From Collinsella ihumii (lineage in GTDB: Bacteria; Actinomycetota; Coriobacteriia; Coriobacteriales; Coriobacteriaceae): a DNA stretch of 64,000 nt. A model generated the notes under the pieces. That model was not told where the DNA came from. It ran no database searches and saw only the letters and a program-made list of their open reading frames with translations. This document shows positions 9,477 through 16,501 of the stretch, piece by piece. Numbering within the stretch: position 1 is the stretch's first letter; the number at the start of each line of letters is the position of its first letter. The DNA is taken from positions 407,713 to 471,712 of the forward strand of contig NZ_FCOU01000003.1 of assembly GCF_900046475.1 (NCBI RefSeq), given 5' to 3'. The position numbers were made by a program, and so were the translations under genes.

Positions 9477-9791
9477 ATGGATATCAAGGCTATCGCCGAT
9501 CAGGTTATGGGAGCTTTGGGCAACAGCCCCGAAGCCATCAAGGATTTCATCGCCGACCCTGCGGCGGCCATCGAGGGCATTACGGGCAACAAGCTCGAAG
9601 GCGCCGACCTCGCAGGCGTCGTCGACCAGATCAAGGAGACCGTCATGGGCGGGGACTTCCAGCTCCCCGAGGGGCTCGATTTGGGCAATCTCGATCTGAG
9701 CGGCATCGCCGGCAATCTGGGCGGCATGCTCGAGAACTCCCCGCTGTCAGGAATCGCCGAGGGGCTGGGCAGCCTGTTCGGCAAGAAATAA
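9477..9791 (+). CDS. Small hypothetical Gly/Leu-rich acidic protein
   Basis: I do not recognise this 104-residue protein. It starts MDIKAIADQVMGAL after an AAAGGAA site at 9466-9472 and contains loosely repeated LGNLDLSGIAGNLGGML and SGIAEGLGSLFG segments that would form amphipathic helices or a small coiled structure. It is acidic, has no signal peptide and no Cys. The upstream AT-rich region 9256-9380 carries promoter-like sequence. It is a single gene between AIM24 and a MITE-like repeat. Confidence 0.7.
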   Translation: MDIKAIADQVMGALGNSPEAIKDFIADPAAAIEGITGNKLEGADLAGVVDQIKETVMGGDFQLPEGLDLGNLDLSGIAGNLGGMLENSPLSGIAEGLGSLFGKK

Positions 9792-9881
9792 TCTCGCTGA
9801 GAGTCGAAAAGCCTACATGAGCGATGCCGGCCGCAGCTCCCCGCGTCGGATGCCGCCCCGGCCGCGCCCCTCTCCGGGCGT

Positions 9882-10092
9882 AAGTGGCTAGAAATTTCTG
9901 TTTTGCTGTCAGCCGGGCGCGGCCGAGATGTCCGGAGGAGCCGTCTTGGCTGTATTGACCATTTGGGAAGTCGGTTTCCGATCCACCAGACCCCCGAATC
10001 GGACGTTGCCGGGGAGAAATCGATGCCGGCGACGGGCTCCCGACCCCTCCATCCCGGCTCGGCGACAGCAAAACAGAAATTTCTAGCCACTT
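9882..10092. repeat. MITE-like element, copy A
   Basis: A 211-bp non-coding element has perfect 29-bp terminal inverted repeats (9882-9910 and 10064-10092; core GTGGCTAGAAATTTCTGTTT). A second copy at 60027-60241 lies in the opposite orientation, and its interior is clearly homologous. Homology continues some 20-35 bp beyond both ends. It fills the gap between the small protein gene and the MFS gene. Confidence 0.85.
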
Positions 10093-10163
10093 TCCCACGG
10101 AGTGCGGCATATGGACTCTCCGACGCAATTGAGGGAAGGGCGGTACCGCTGGTCGGCGCTTCC

Positions 10164-11408
10164 CTAGAGCACGCGCGAGCTCACCAAGCGCTGGGCGAGC
10201 AGGGCGAGGGCCGCGACACCCCACAGCACGGGATACCCGCCCGCGGCGAGCACCATGCTGCCGACCGCGGACCCGATGCCGCCTCCCACGAACACGCCAA
10301 ATCCGATCAGCCCCGTACACAACCCCGCTTGATCGGGGTCGGCGTCCATGGATAGGGTCACGAGCGTCGGCTGCACGAGGATGTAGCCCAGACCCAGGCA
10401 GCCGGCAGCACCCAGCGCCGGCACCCACGACGCCGTGACGGCGGATGCCGCAAGCAGCACGGCCGCCGCGATACCGGAGGCCTCCCCCACCGCGATCACG
10501 CCCGGCAGCCCCTTGCGCGCACCCAGCGCACCCGAGCAGGCGCCTCCCACGAGGCAGAACACGCCGTACATCATCATGACCAGGCCGGATTGCGTGGAGG
10601 AAAGCCCGCACACCTCGTTCAGAAACGTCCCCATCAGGCCGTACACGCCCAAAAACAGAACGCCCGTCGTGCAGGCGAGAAGAAAGACCGCGCGGTGCGG
10701 ACCGAAAAACAGGCGAAGCGCCGCCCACATGAATCCGAGCACGGGGCGCTCCCGCACGCCCGCATGAGCGGCGGCCTCGATGCCATCGCGATGCCGCGGC
10801 GCAGGCTCGCGCAGCGTGAACAACAGCAGCCAGGCGAGGGCGGCGAGCAGGCCGAACGAGACGAACGCGGCGCGCCAGCCCACCGCATCCGTCAGGATGC
10901 CGCCGAGACCGGCAGACAGCCCCTGCCCGGTAAACGTGATCCCCATGAGGATGCCGACCGCCCCCGCACGGTTTCGCTGACCTACCACATCCCCCACGAA
11001 CGCCTGAGACACCGATATGATGCCGGCAGCGAAACAGCCGGTCAGGATGCGCGCAAGCACCAGCGCCGGCAGACTTGGGACCGCCGCGCACAGCAGCGTC
11101 CCCACGCAAAGGCCGAGCACGATGATGCGCAGCAGCCTCAGGCGCCCCACGGTGTCGCCCAGCGCGCCGCAGACCGGCTGCAGGGCGCCGTAGGGAACAA
11201 GATACGCGGTCAGCACGACCGCCGCGGCGGCCGGCGCCACAGCGAGCGTCTGCGCGATCGCCGGGAGGGCGGGCGAGACGAACCAGTTGTCCGCCGCCGA
11301 CACGAGCCCGCAGAATCCGAGCGTGGCCACGATGCGCAGCTGCCGCGCGCCCAATCGATCCGAGACGGACTCCCCGTCTTCCCGTTCCTGCGTGCTCCCC
11401 TGTTCCAT
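10164..11408 (-). CDS. Major facilitator superfamily transporter
   Basis: The 414-residue protein has about twelve hydrophobic segments. Its early DNWFVSPALPAIAQ and loop GALGDTVGRLRLLR correspond to the MFS motif-A region, as in drug:H+ antiporters of the DHA1 type. The substrate cannot be read from the sequence. The ATG at 11408 has AGGTGG eight bases upstream; an upstream in-frame extension reads as non-membrane, basic sequence and is rejected. It is monocistronic. Confidence 0.85.
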   Translation of the reverse strand: MEQGSTQEREDGESVSDRLGARQLRIVATLGFCGLVSAADNWFVSPALPAIAQTLAVAPAAAAVVLTAYLVPYGALQPVCGALGDTVGRLRLLRIIVLGLCVGTLLCAAVPSLPALVLARILTGCFAAGIISVSQAFVGDVVGQRNRAGAVGILMGITFTGQGLSAGLGGILTDAVGWRAAFVSFGLLAALAWLLLFTLREPAPRHRDGIEAAAHAGVRERPVLGFMWAALRLFFGPHRAVFLLACTTGVLFLGVYGLMGTFLNEVCGLSSTQSGLVMMMYGVFCLVGGACSGALGARKGLPGVIAVGEASGIAAAVLLAASAVTASWVPALGAAGCLGLGYILVQPTLVTLSMDADPDQAGLCTGLIGFGVFVGGGIGSAVGSMVLAAGGYPVLWGVAALALLAQRLVSSRVL

Positions 11409-11794
11409 AACGCCGACCACCTGCAACCTATAGCCTGTAGAGATAAAGAGCCCTCGATGAGAGCACCACCGACCGATCGCTTTCACGCGCCGTGCCACCG
11501 CGATGAGGCAGATGAGCACGAAGGCGGGGAAGGCGCAGTTGAGCTGCGCCGACGCAGCCTTAAGCCCGCAGGCGTCCGGCACGGGGACGTCCGGCGCGGA
11601 ATGAATTGGCCAGCGCTTCCCTCAGAATACTCCATTGTCCTCATTCCCGAAGCGTTCAGTCCGTGCGTGAAAGGCGCGGTCGCCACCGCCGTGGCCGCCG
11701 CTGTCCGCGAGACGGGTGTCGCCCGCCTGTAGCGGCCCCTTAGCCGTCCCCAGCGGTCTCAATATTTCTTGCGGTCCCTCCCCCGCAATCGTTG

Positions 11795-11843
11795 GTGCAC
11801 CTTTGGCATCTTCGTTACCGCAAGGCACATGCCAAAGGTGCAC
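11795..11843. repeat. Inverted repeat, 15-bp perfect arms
   Basis: GTGCACCTTTGGCAT (11795-11809) is repeated inverted at 11829-11843 with 19 bp between. No T-tract follows, so it looks like a REP-type palindrome rather than a terminator. Confidence 0.6.
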
Positions 11844-11971
11844 TCGTGGTTTTCAGGCTCTCATTTCCCATGAGATGTGCGCCGCATCGCGTTTAGAGGC
11901 CTTTACGAACCCAATCAGAAAACCCGACTGCGCCGCCTTCTTCCCACATCGTGCCTCTCGCTTTGTTGTAG

Positions 11972-11984
11972 AATATAGAACATT
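11972..11984 (-). promoter_or_regulatory. GntR-type operator, DUF4125 promoter
   Basis: AATGTTCTATATT on the minus strand matches the island consensus AATGTTCTACATT at 12 of 13 positions and lies 33 bp before the DUF4125 start, next to a TATATT -10 candidate. Confidence 0.6.
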
Positions 11985-12016
11985 TCAGTTGGTTATATTC
12001 GCGGTTGGAGAAAGTC

Positions 12017-12676
12017 GTGTGCAGCCGAGACAACCTTATCGATACGATCACCGCCCGGGAATGGGAGTTCTTCCAAGAGGTGAATAACGTCGGAGGCCCT
12101 GCAAGCTGCCAATCGATGCCCCGCACATTCTCGACGATGCGCCGCGCGCAATACACCTGCTGGGACAGACAGGCACTTGAGAGCTGGCTGGACGATTTGG
12201 CCGACTACCGGGCGCGCGGCATGAATCCCGTCACCATCAAGTACGCGCGCATGATGGAATCGACGCATCCGGACGAGTTTGCCTCACTCGCCACCATGCT
12301 GCCACCCGTCCCAAATGAAACGCACGAGGCGGTCGAAGAGCTGGTAGGCCTCACGGTCCGCTGGGCAGATGAGCTTGCCCAGCACTACCCGCTCTATATG
12401 GGGCGGGGACGGGTGCTGCATACCCGTGACGACACGCCAGACAAGACCTCCGTCGAGACCTATGCCCGCGGAGAGATGTCGACGTACTCACTTCGCACGC
12501 TCACCTCCCTGCTCGCCACATACCGCACCGCAGCACAGGAGGGCAGAAACCTTCAGGAACTGATCGCCGTAGCTCAGGTTCATGCCTACGGCTACCAAAG
12601 TCTGGATGATGTAGAGCGGGCACTCGCCACGGGGAGCATGGGGGACCGGGGCTTGGACGGCCAGCACGTCTTATAG
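12017..12676 (+). CDS. DUF4125 family protein
   Basis: The 219-residue soluble protein contains REWEFFQEVNNVGGPASCQ, MRRAQYTCW and KYARMMESTHPDEF, the conserved blocks of DUF4125, followed by a GRGRVLHTRDDTPDKTSVETYARGE block. The molecular function is not established. A GTG at 12017 is six bases after GGAG; a TTG at 12005 in the same frame is the alternative start. A copy of the GntR-type operator lies just upstream, which ties it to the glycyl-radical island. A DUF4037 gene, a family I recall as a frequent neighbour of DUF4125, is in the same island at 31.6 kb. Confidence 0.8.
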   Translation: MCSRDNLIDTITAREWEFFQEVNNVGGPASCQSMPRTFSTMRRAQYTCWDRQALESWLDDLADYRARGMNPVTIKYARMMESTHPDEFASLATMLPPVPNETHEAVEELVGLTVRWADELAQHYPLYMGRGRVLHTRDDTPDKTSVETYARGEMSTYSLRTLTSLLATYRTAAQEGRNLQELIAVAQVHAYGYQSLDDVERALATGSMGDRGLDGQHVL

Positions 12677-12779
12677 ACCGTACACCGGCAAACCGATACC
12701 GCTCGGGTGCATTCGCGCTAAAACCGCAACAAGCCATTGACTTCTTTCTCACTGGTCGTAAGATGGACGTAATTCATAT

Positions 12780-12792
12780 TATGTTCTACATT
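12780..12792 (+). promoter_or_regulatory. GntR-type operator 1, alcohol dehydrogenase promoter
   Basis: TATGTTCTACATT differs from the consensus at one position and sits 38 bp before the alcohol dehydrogenase start, where repressor binding would block transcription. Confidence 0.65.
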
Positions 12793-12801
12793 CCAACAAC
12801 T

Positions 12802-12814
12802 CTTGTAGAACACG
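12802..12814 (-). promoter_or_regulatory. GntR-type operator 2, alcohol dehydrogenase promoter
   Basis: Read on the minus strand this keeps the nine-base core TGTTCTACA. With the site at 12780 it forms a pair whose centres are 22 bp apart, two helical turns, suggesting cooperative binding. Confidence 0.5.
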
Positions 12815-12830
12815 AATGAGGGAGGCACAC

Positions 12831-13979
12831 ATGAAGGATTTCCGATTTGGGATTCCGCAAAATATCGTCTTCGGCACCGGCAGCCTGCAACGCTTGCCCG
12901 AGCTGGTCAAGGAACTCGGATCGAAGCATGCGTTCTTGATTTCGGACCGCGGACTTGAGAAGATCGGCACAGTCGGGCACGTTTCGGACATCCTCGAAGA
13001 TGCCGGCATCACGGTCTCCTCCTATCTCGACGTGCTGCCCAATCCGACCGTCGAGATCGTGGACGCCGCAACCGAGGCGTATAAGGCAAGCGGCGCCGCG
13101 TGCTTGGTCGCTCTCGGCGGCGGTAGCCCCATGGATGTTGCCAAGGCCGTCGGCGTGCTCGTGCGCTTTGGGGGCAGCATCACCTCCTACGAGGGCACCG
13201 GCAAGGTTCCCGGCGATATCGAACCGCTCATCGCCATTCCCACCACGGCGGGCACTGGCTCTGAGGTCACCCCGTTCTCCGTCATCACCGACGAGGCCCG
13301 CAACCACAAGCTGTCCGTATACAGCGCGAAAATTCTGCCCGCATTCGCCCTGCTCGACCCCGAGCTCATCATGACCGCCCCAGCGGGCGTCGCCGCCGCC
13401 TGCGGCATCGATGCCATGATTCATGCCTGGGAGGCCTATACATCGCTCGACGCAAACCCGTTCACCGACGCGATGGCAGAGAAGGCCCTGGGGCTCATCG
13501 GTGCCAACATCCGCCGTTTCGTGGCCAACCGCGCCGACATCGAGGCCGCTGAGGCCATGATGGTGGGCTCCACGTTCGCCGGCATCGCCTTCGGTTTCGC
13601 CCGCTGCGGCGATGTGCACGCCATGAGCCATCCGGTAAGCGCCTTTTTCCACGTCGCGCACGGCATGGCGAACGCCATCCTGCTTCCCACGATCGTCGAG
13701 TACAACGCGCTCGCCGACCACGGCCGCTACGAGCGCATCTTCAACTACATCCGCGAGGATCGACATCCCGTCATCGACTTCCGCCCGCAAATGCTCGCCG
13801 ATGAGGTTCGTCACCTGCTCAAGCAGCTGGACATCCCGGCGACGCTTTCTGAGGTCGGCGTGACGGAAGACAAGATCGAGGCCATGGCCGCCGATGCCAT
13901 GACGAGCGGCAACATCGCCGTCAATCCCCGACAGACCACCATCAAGGATGTCATCGCACTCTACCGCAAAGCCCTGTAG
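12831..13979 (+). CDS. Iron-containing alcohol dehydrogenase (class III/IV)
   Basis: The 382-residue enzyme opens KDFRFGIPQNIVFGTGSL and carries the nucleotide-binding GGGSPMDVAKAVG and the metal-binding region with DAMIHAWEAY, DVHAMSHPV and VAHGMANAILLP. It would interconvert an aldehyde and a primary alcohol with NAD(P)H. It converges on the GRE operon and has two copies of the island operator in its promoter, so it is likely the branch that re-oxidises NADH by reducing the aldehyde made in this pathway. The ATG at 12831 follows GGAGG; an ATG 15 bp upstream has no ribosome site. Close relatives include lactaldehyde and butanol dehydrogenases. Confidence 0.9.
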   Translation: MKDFRFGIPQNIVFGTGSLQRLPELVKELGSKHAFLISDRGLEKIGTVGHVSDILEDAGITVSSYLDVLPNPTVEIVDAATEAYKASGAACLVALGGGSPMDVAKAVGVLVRFGGSITSYEGTGKVPGDIEPLIAIPTTAGTGSEVTPFSVITDEARNHKLSVYSAKILPAFALLDPELIMTAPAGVAAACGIDAMIHAWEAYTSLDANPFTDAMAEKALGLIGANIRRFVANRADIEAAEAMMVGSTFAGIAFGFARCGDVHAMSHPVSAFFHVAHGMANAILLPTIVEYNALADHGRYERIFNYIREDRHPVIDFRPQMLADEVRHLLKQLDIPATLSEVGVTEDKIEAMAADAMTSGNIAVNPRQTTIKDVIALYRKAL

Positions 13980-14080
13980 GCGCGAAGCATCATAGCCGGG
14001 CTCAGTACCCCTCTCTTTACCTTTCTCCCCCATTCTCGCCCGGCGGCGCCGGTGCCTGCCTAATTACCGTGCGCCACTCC

Positions 14081-14128
14081 AGAGCCGCCCGTGCGCTTGA
14101 CCTTACAGTCGAACGCACGGGCGGCTCT
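14081..14128 (+). terminator. Terminator of alcohol dehydrogenase
   Basis: Perfect 15-bp arms AGAGCCGCCCGTGCG / inverse (14081-14095, 14114-14128) with a short T run, about 100 bp after the dehydrogenase stop. Confidence 0.7.
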
Positions 14129-14155
14129 TTGCGGCCTATACGACCTATGAAAAAC

Positions 14156-14188
14156 GCCGGCTGTGCCAAGCTTTTCCGCACAGCCGGC
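14156..14188 (-). terminator. Terminator of the GRE operon
   Basis: Ten-bp arms GCCGGCTGTG / CACAGCCGGC (14156-14165, 14179-14188). Read leftward the stem is followed by GTTTTTC, a good intrinsic terminator for the operon ending at 14243. Confidence 0.8.
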
Positions 14189-14242
14189 ACATGGTGCAAG
14201 CAGACTCGGGCGCATGGCGAGACCCCATGCGCGCACTCGATA

Positions 14243-15016
14243 TCACGAGCCGAAACGCTGGCAGTGAGCTATTCCCTCCGGCGTCACCATAGGCTCCATC
14301 TGATATCGTCGCACATCCTCGCCGACCGGGCACACGGCGGCACAGATGCCGCATGGCCAGTGATGTGCCCCGACGAGCTCCTCGTGATACTTCGTGCAGG
14401 CTATCGCATCCATGTCGTAGACGTCTTGCCCCTGCTGTAAGGCGTGCGTGAAGGCGCGCACCGGACATGACCTGAGGCACTTCTCGCAGTGGATGCAGAG
14501 GTCGTGCTCCAACATGGGATCGGGCTCGATCGGCGCGTCGGTCAGAATCGACACGATACGCAGCCGGGGACCGAACTGTGTCGTGACGAGGTTGTGCGAG
14601 TCGCCAATCGTGCCCATGCCGGCATAGTAAGCCGCCAGGACATGCGAAAAAGCGGCTCGAGGGTCGTCTTCGAGCACGTTGATGTTGAAATAGCAGTCCC
14701 GCGGGAAGTACATCGCCCGATAGCCAAGAGTCGTCACATAGTTCGACAGCAGGTACGCAATATCATCGAGCACCCGGTTGCTTGTATCGTAGAGCTCCTG
14801 GTAGACCATCGAAGGCGCGGTCGCCATCATGGGCGCGAAAAGCGGCATCCCGAGCACGACGACACGGCTGGCCCATGGCCAGATGTTGCGAGGCCAAAAC
14901 TCCGGGTCTTGAACGGGACGCTCCTCCCACGCATCCGCAGAGCAGGTTCTCACGAGGTTTACACCCAGCTCGCGAGCTTTGCCGTATACGGCGCGCTTCA
15001 CCTCTCCGTCCGCCAT
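14243..15016 (-). CDS. Epoxyqueuosine reductase-like 4Fe-4S protein
   Basis: The 257-residue protein resembles the reductive-dehalogenase/QueG family (COG1600): a N-terminal half with ASRVVVLGMPLF and NINVLEDDPRAAFSHVLAAYYAGMGTIGDSHNLVTTQFGPRLRIVSILTDAPIEPD, then a double cluster region CIHCEKCLRSCP and CGICAAVCP. It is much shorter than QueG (about 380 residues), so queuosine synthesis is unlikely. It is the last gene of the GRE operon, 45 bp after the activase, and could supply electrons to the activase or reduce a pathway intermediate. The ATG at 15016 follows GGGGAGG; an upstream in-frame ATG lacks one. Confidence 0.75.
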   Translation of the reverse strand: MADGEVKRAVYGKARELGVNLVRTCSADAWEERPVQDPEFWPRNIWPWASRVVVLGMPLFAPMMATAPSMVYQELYDTSNRVLDDIAYLLSNYVTTLGYRAMYFPRDCYFNINVLEDDPRAAFSHVLAAYYAGMGTIGDSHNLVTTQFGPRLRIVSILTDAPIEPDPMLEHDLCIHCEKCLRSCPVRAFTHALQQGQDVYDMDAIACTKYHEELVGAHHWPCGICAAVCPVGEDVRRYQMEPMVTPEGIAHCQRFGS

Positions 15017-15061
15017 ATTCGCAGTCCTCCCCTCTCGCAACCGACCCACACGACGCATCGG

Positions 15062-16033
15062 CTAATCCCAATGGATGTTCTCGCCGCCAACGGTGACGCG
15101 AACCTGGGGCGCCAGGCGCTCGCAGGCCTCCACGATCAGCCCGATGCGCTCATCGGTCTTCTTCATCATATCGAGGCCCGTGACCTCGCACTCCTCACCG
15201 ATCATGGTGTATTTGAGCTCGCCGAGGTTGTGGTAGGGCAGGATGTTCAGATCGGGCTTTCCGGGCAGCTGCGCCATGAAACGGGCGATGGCCTCCGCGT
15301 TGGATTCATCGTCGGTGTACCCGGGGATCACCGGATGGCGCACGATGACGCGGCGCCCGCGCTGCTCCATATAGGCGCACAGGCACTCGATGTTCTCCAA
15401 GATGAGCTCATTGGGTGCGCCAGTAACCTCGCGATGGCGGGCGGAATCCATATGCTTCAGGTCGACGAACGCTGTGTCGCAGTATGCGGCAAGCGCCTCA
15501 AGGTGCTCCCAAGGGCCGAACGCGGAGGTCTCGATGCAGGTGTCGATATAGTCGCGCTTGCACAGGCGCAAGACCTCGGCGGCAACCTCCCACTGCATGA
15601 GGACCTCGCCTCCGGACAGGGTGATACCGCTGCGTCCGCGGCGCGTGAAGGTGAGATCGCGGCGCACCTGCTCGTACAAACCCTGGGCATCATAGCGCTC
15701 GCCGGCGATCTTTCGGCAGCTGGCGGGACATATGGCGACGCACAGCCCGCAGGCGCTGCAGCGCTCCCAATCCATCTCGACCCTGCCGTCCTCGCCGATC
15801 GAGTTCACCTGCTGTTTGCATACGCGCACGCACGCGCCGCAACCCACGCAACGCTCGCGGTTCACGGCGAGCTGCGGGGCGACCGAAAGCCCCCAGGGGT
15901 TCGAGCACCATTTGCAGCGCAACGGACAACCCTTGAAAAAAATCATGGTGCGGATACCCGCTCCGTCCGTGTTGCGAAAATGCCCGAAATCGAACACGGT
16001 CGCTTCTCGCCCCGAGACGTTGCCCTCTGCCAT
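15062..16033 (-). CDS. Glycyl radical enzyme activase (radical SAM, 8Fe ferredoxin insert)
   Basis: The 323-residue protein has the radical SAM triad C36-x3-C40-x2-C43 (CPLRCKWC) followed by a ferredoxin insert with two clusters, C62/C65/C68/C72 and C92/C95/C98/C102. This is the architecture of activases for non-PFL glycyl radical enzymes. LSGGEVLMQ and DLKHMDS are further family motifs. It would cleave S-adenosylmethionine to abstract H from the partner's glycine. It lies directly downstream of the separate radical-domain gene, with a strong hairpin between them. AGGAGG six bases before the ATG at 16033 fixes the start. Confidence 0.93.
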   Translation of the reverse strand: MAEGNVSGREATVFDFGHFRNTDGAGIRTMIFFKGCPLRCKWCSNPWGLSVAPQLAVNRERCVGCGACVRVCKQQVNSIGEDGRVEMDWERCSACGLCVAICPASCRKIAGERYDAQGLYEQVRRDLTFTRRGRSGITLSGGEVLMQWEVAAEVLRLCKRDYIDTCIETSAFGPWEHLEALAAYCDTAFVDLKHMDSARHREVTGAPNELILENIECLCAYMEQRGRRVIVRHPVIPGYTDDESNAEAIARFMAQLPGKPDLNILPYHNLGELKYTMIGEECEVTGLDMMKKTDERIGLIVEACERLAPQVRVTVGGENIHWD

Positions 16034-16090
16034 CGAAAACCTCCTTGCACCGAATGCCGGCGCCCCACGAAAGCCCGCCCGCAGCATGCA

Positions 16091-16127
16091 GCGGGGGCCA
16101 CAGGATTATGCTCCCTGCGACCCCCGC
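16091..16127 (-). promoter_or_regulatory. Intercistronic hairpin between radical-domain and activase genes
   Basis: In the leftward mRNA the 14-base arms (16127-16114 and 16104-16091) pair completely, with two G-U pairs and a 9-base loop. No U-tract follows, so it is more likely an mRNA processing or stabilising element that keeps activase levels below enzyme levels. Confidence 0.55.
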
Positions 16128-16180
16128 ATATCCGCTGGTGGACTGCCCTTACCGGTTACGTCATCTCATCAAAACCGAAT

Positions 16181-16477
16181 TTAGAACGTATGCTCCGTAC
16201 GGTTGATGATGTCGTCCTGCACGCGCTCGGCGATGTCGGTCCAGTAGACACTGTATCCGGCGACACGAACGAGCAGGGTCGGATAGTTCTCGGGGTGCGC
16301 CTTGGCGTCGATAAGCGTTCCCTTATCGATGGTGTTGAACTGGACGTGATACACGCCGTAATCGTTCAGCATGGTGCGCACCAGGTTGACGAAGTTATTC
16401 ATGCCCGCTTCCTTGTAGGTGGGCATCTGATAGGTGGCCTCGGGCAAATCGAGACCGGTCTCGCGAATAGTCTGCAT
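16181..16477 (-). CDS. Separate glycyl radical domain subunit of a split GRE
   Basis: The 98-residue protein is nothing but the carboxy-terminal domain of a glycyl radical enzyme: GVYHVQFNTIDKGTLIDA followed by LLVRVAGYSVYW, with the radical glycine at G74, and VQDDIINRTEH at the end. In ordinary GREs this domain ends the large polypeptide. Here the upstream gene stops with UAG, a second in-frame UGA follows, and this frame restarts at an ATG nine bases after AAGGGAG. The two gene products together (757 + 98) match a normal GRE length. It resembles YfiD/GrcA only in being a free radical domain; the sequence is of dehydratase/decarboxylase type. Confidence 0.93.
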   Translation of the reverse strand: MQTIRETGLDLPEATYQMPTYKEAGMNNFVNLVRTMLNDYGVYHVQFNTIDKGTLIDAKAHPENYPTLLVRVAGYSVYWTDIAERVQDDIINRTEHTF

Positions 16478-16501
16478 AACACATCACTCCCTTGCTGGAC
16501 T

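Larger units (their letters stand above)
11409..12016. other. 608-bp intergenic region without a supported gene
   Basis: Apart from a 15-bp inverted repeat (11795-11843), the GntR-type operator near 11972 and a short segment at 11603-11622 that recurs at 60287-60306, I see no gene here. Short frames in it lack ribosome sites and recognisable content. Confidence 0.5.
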
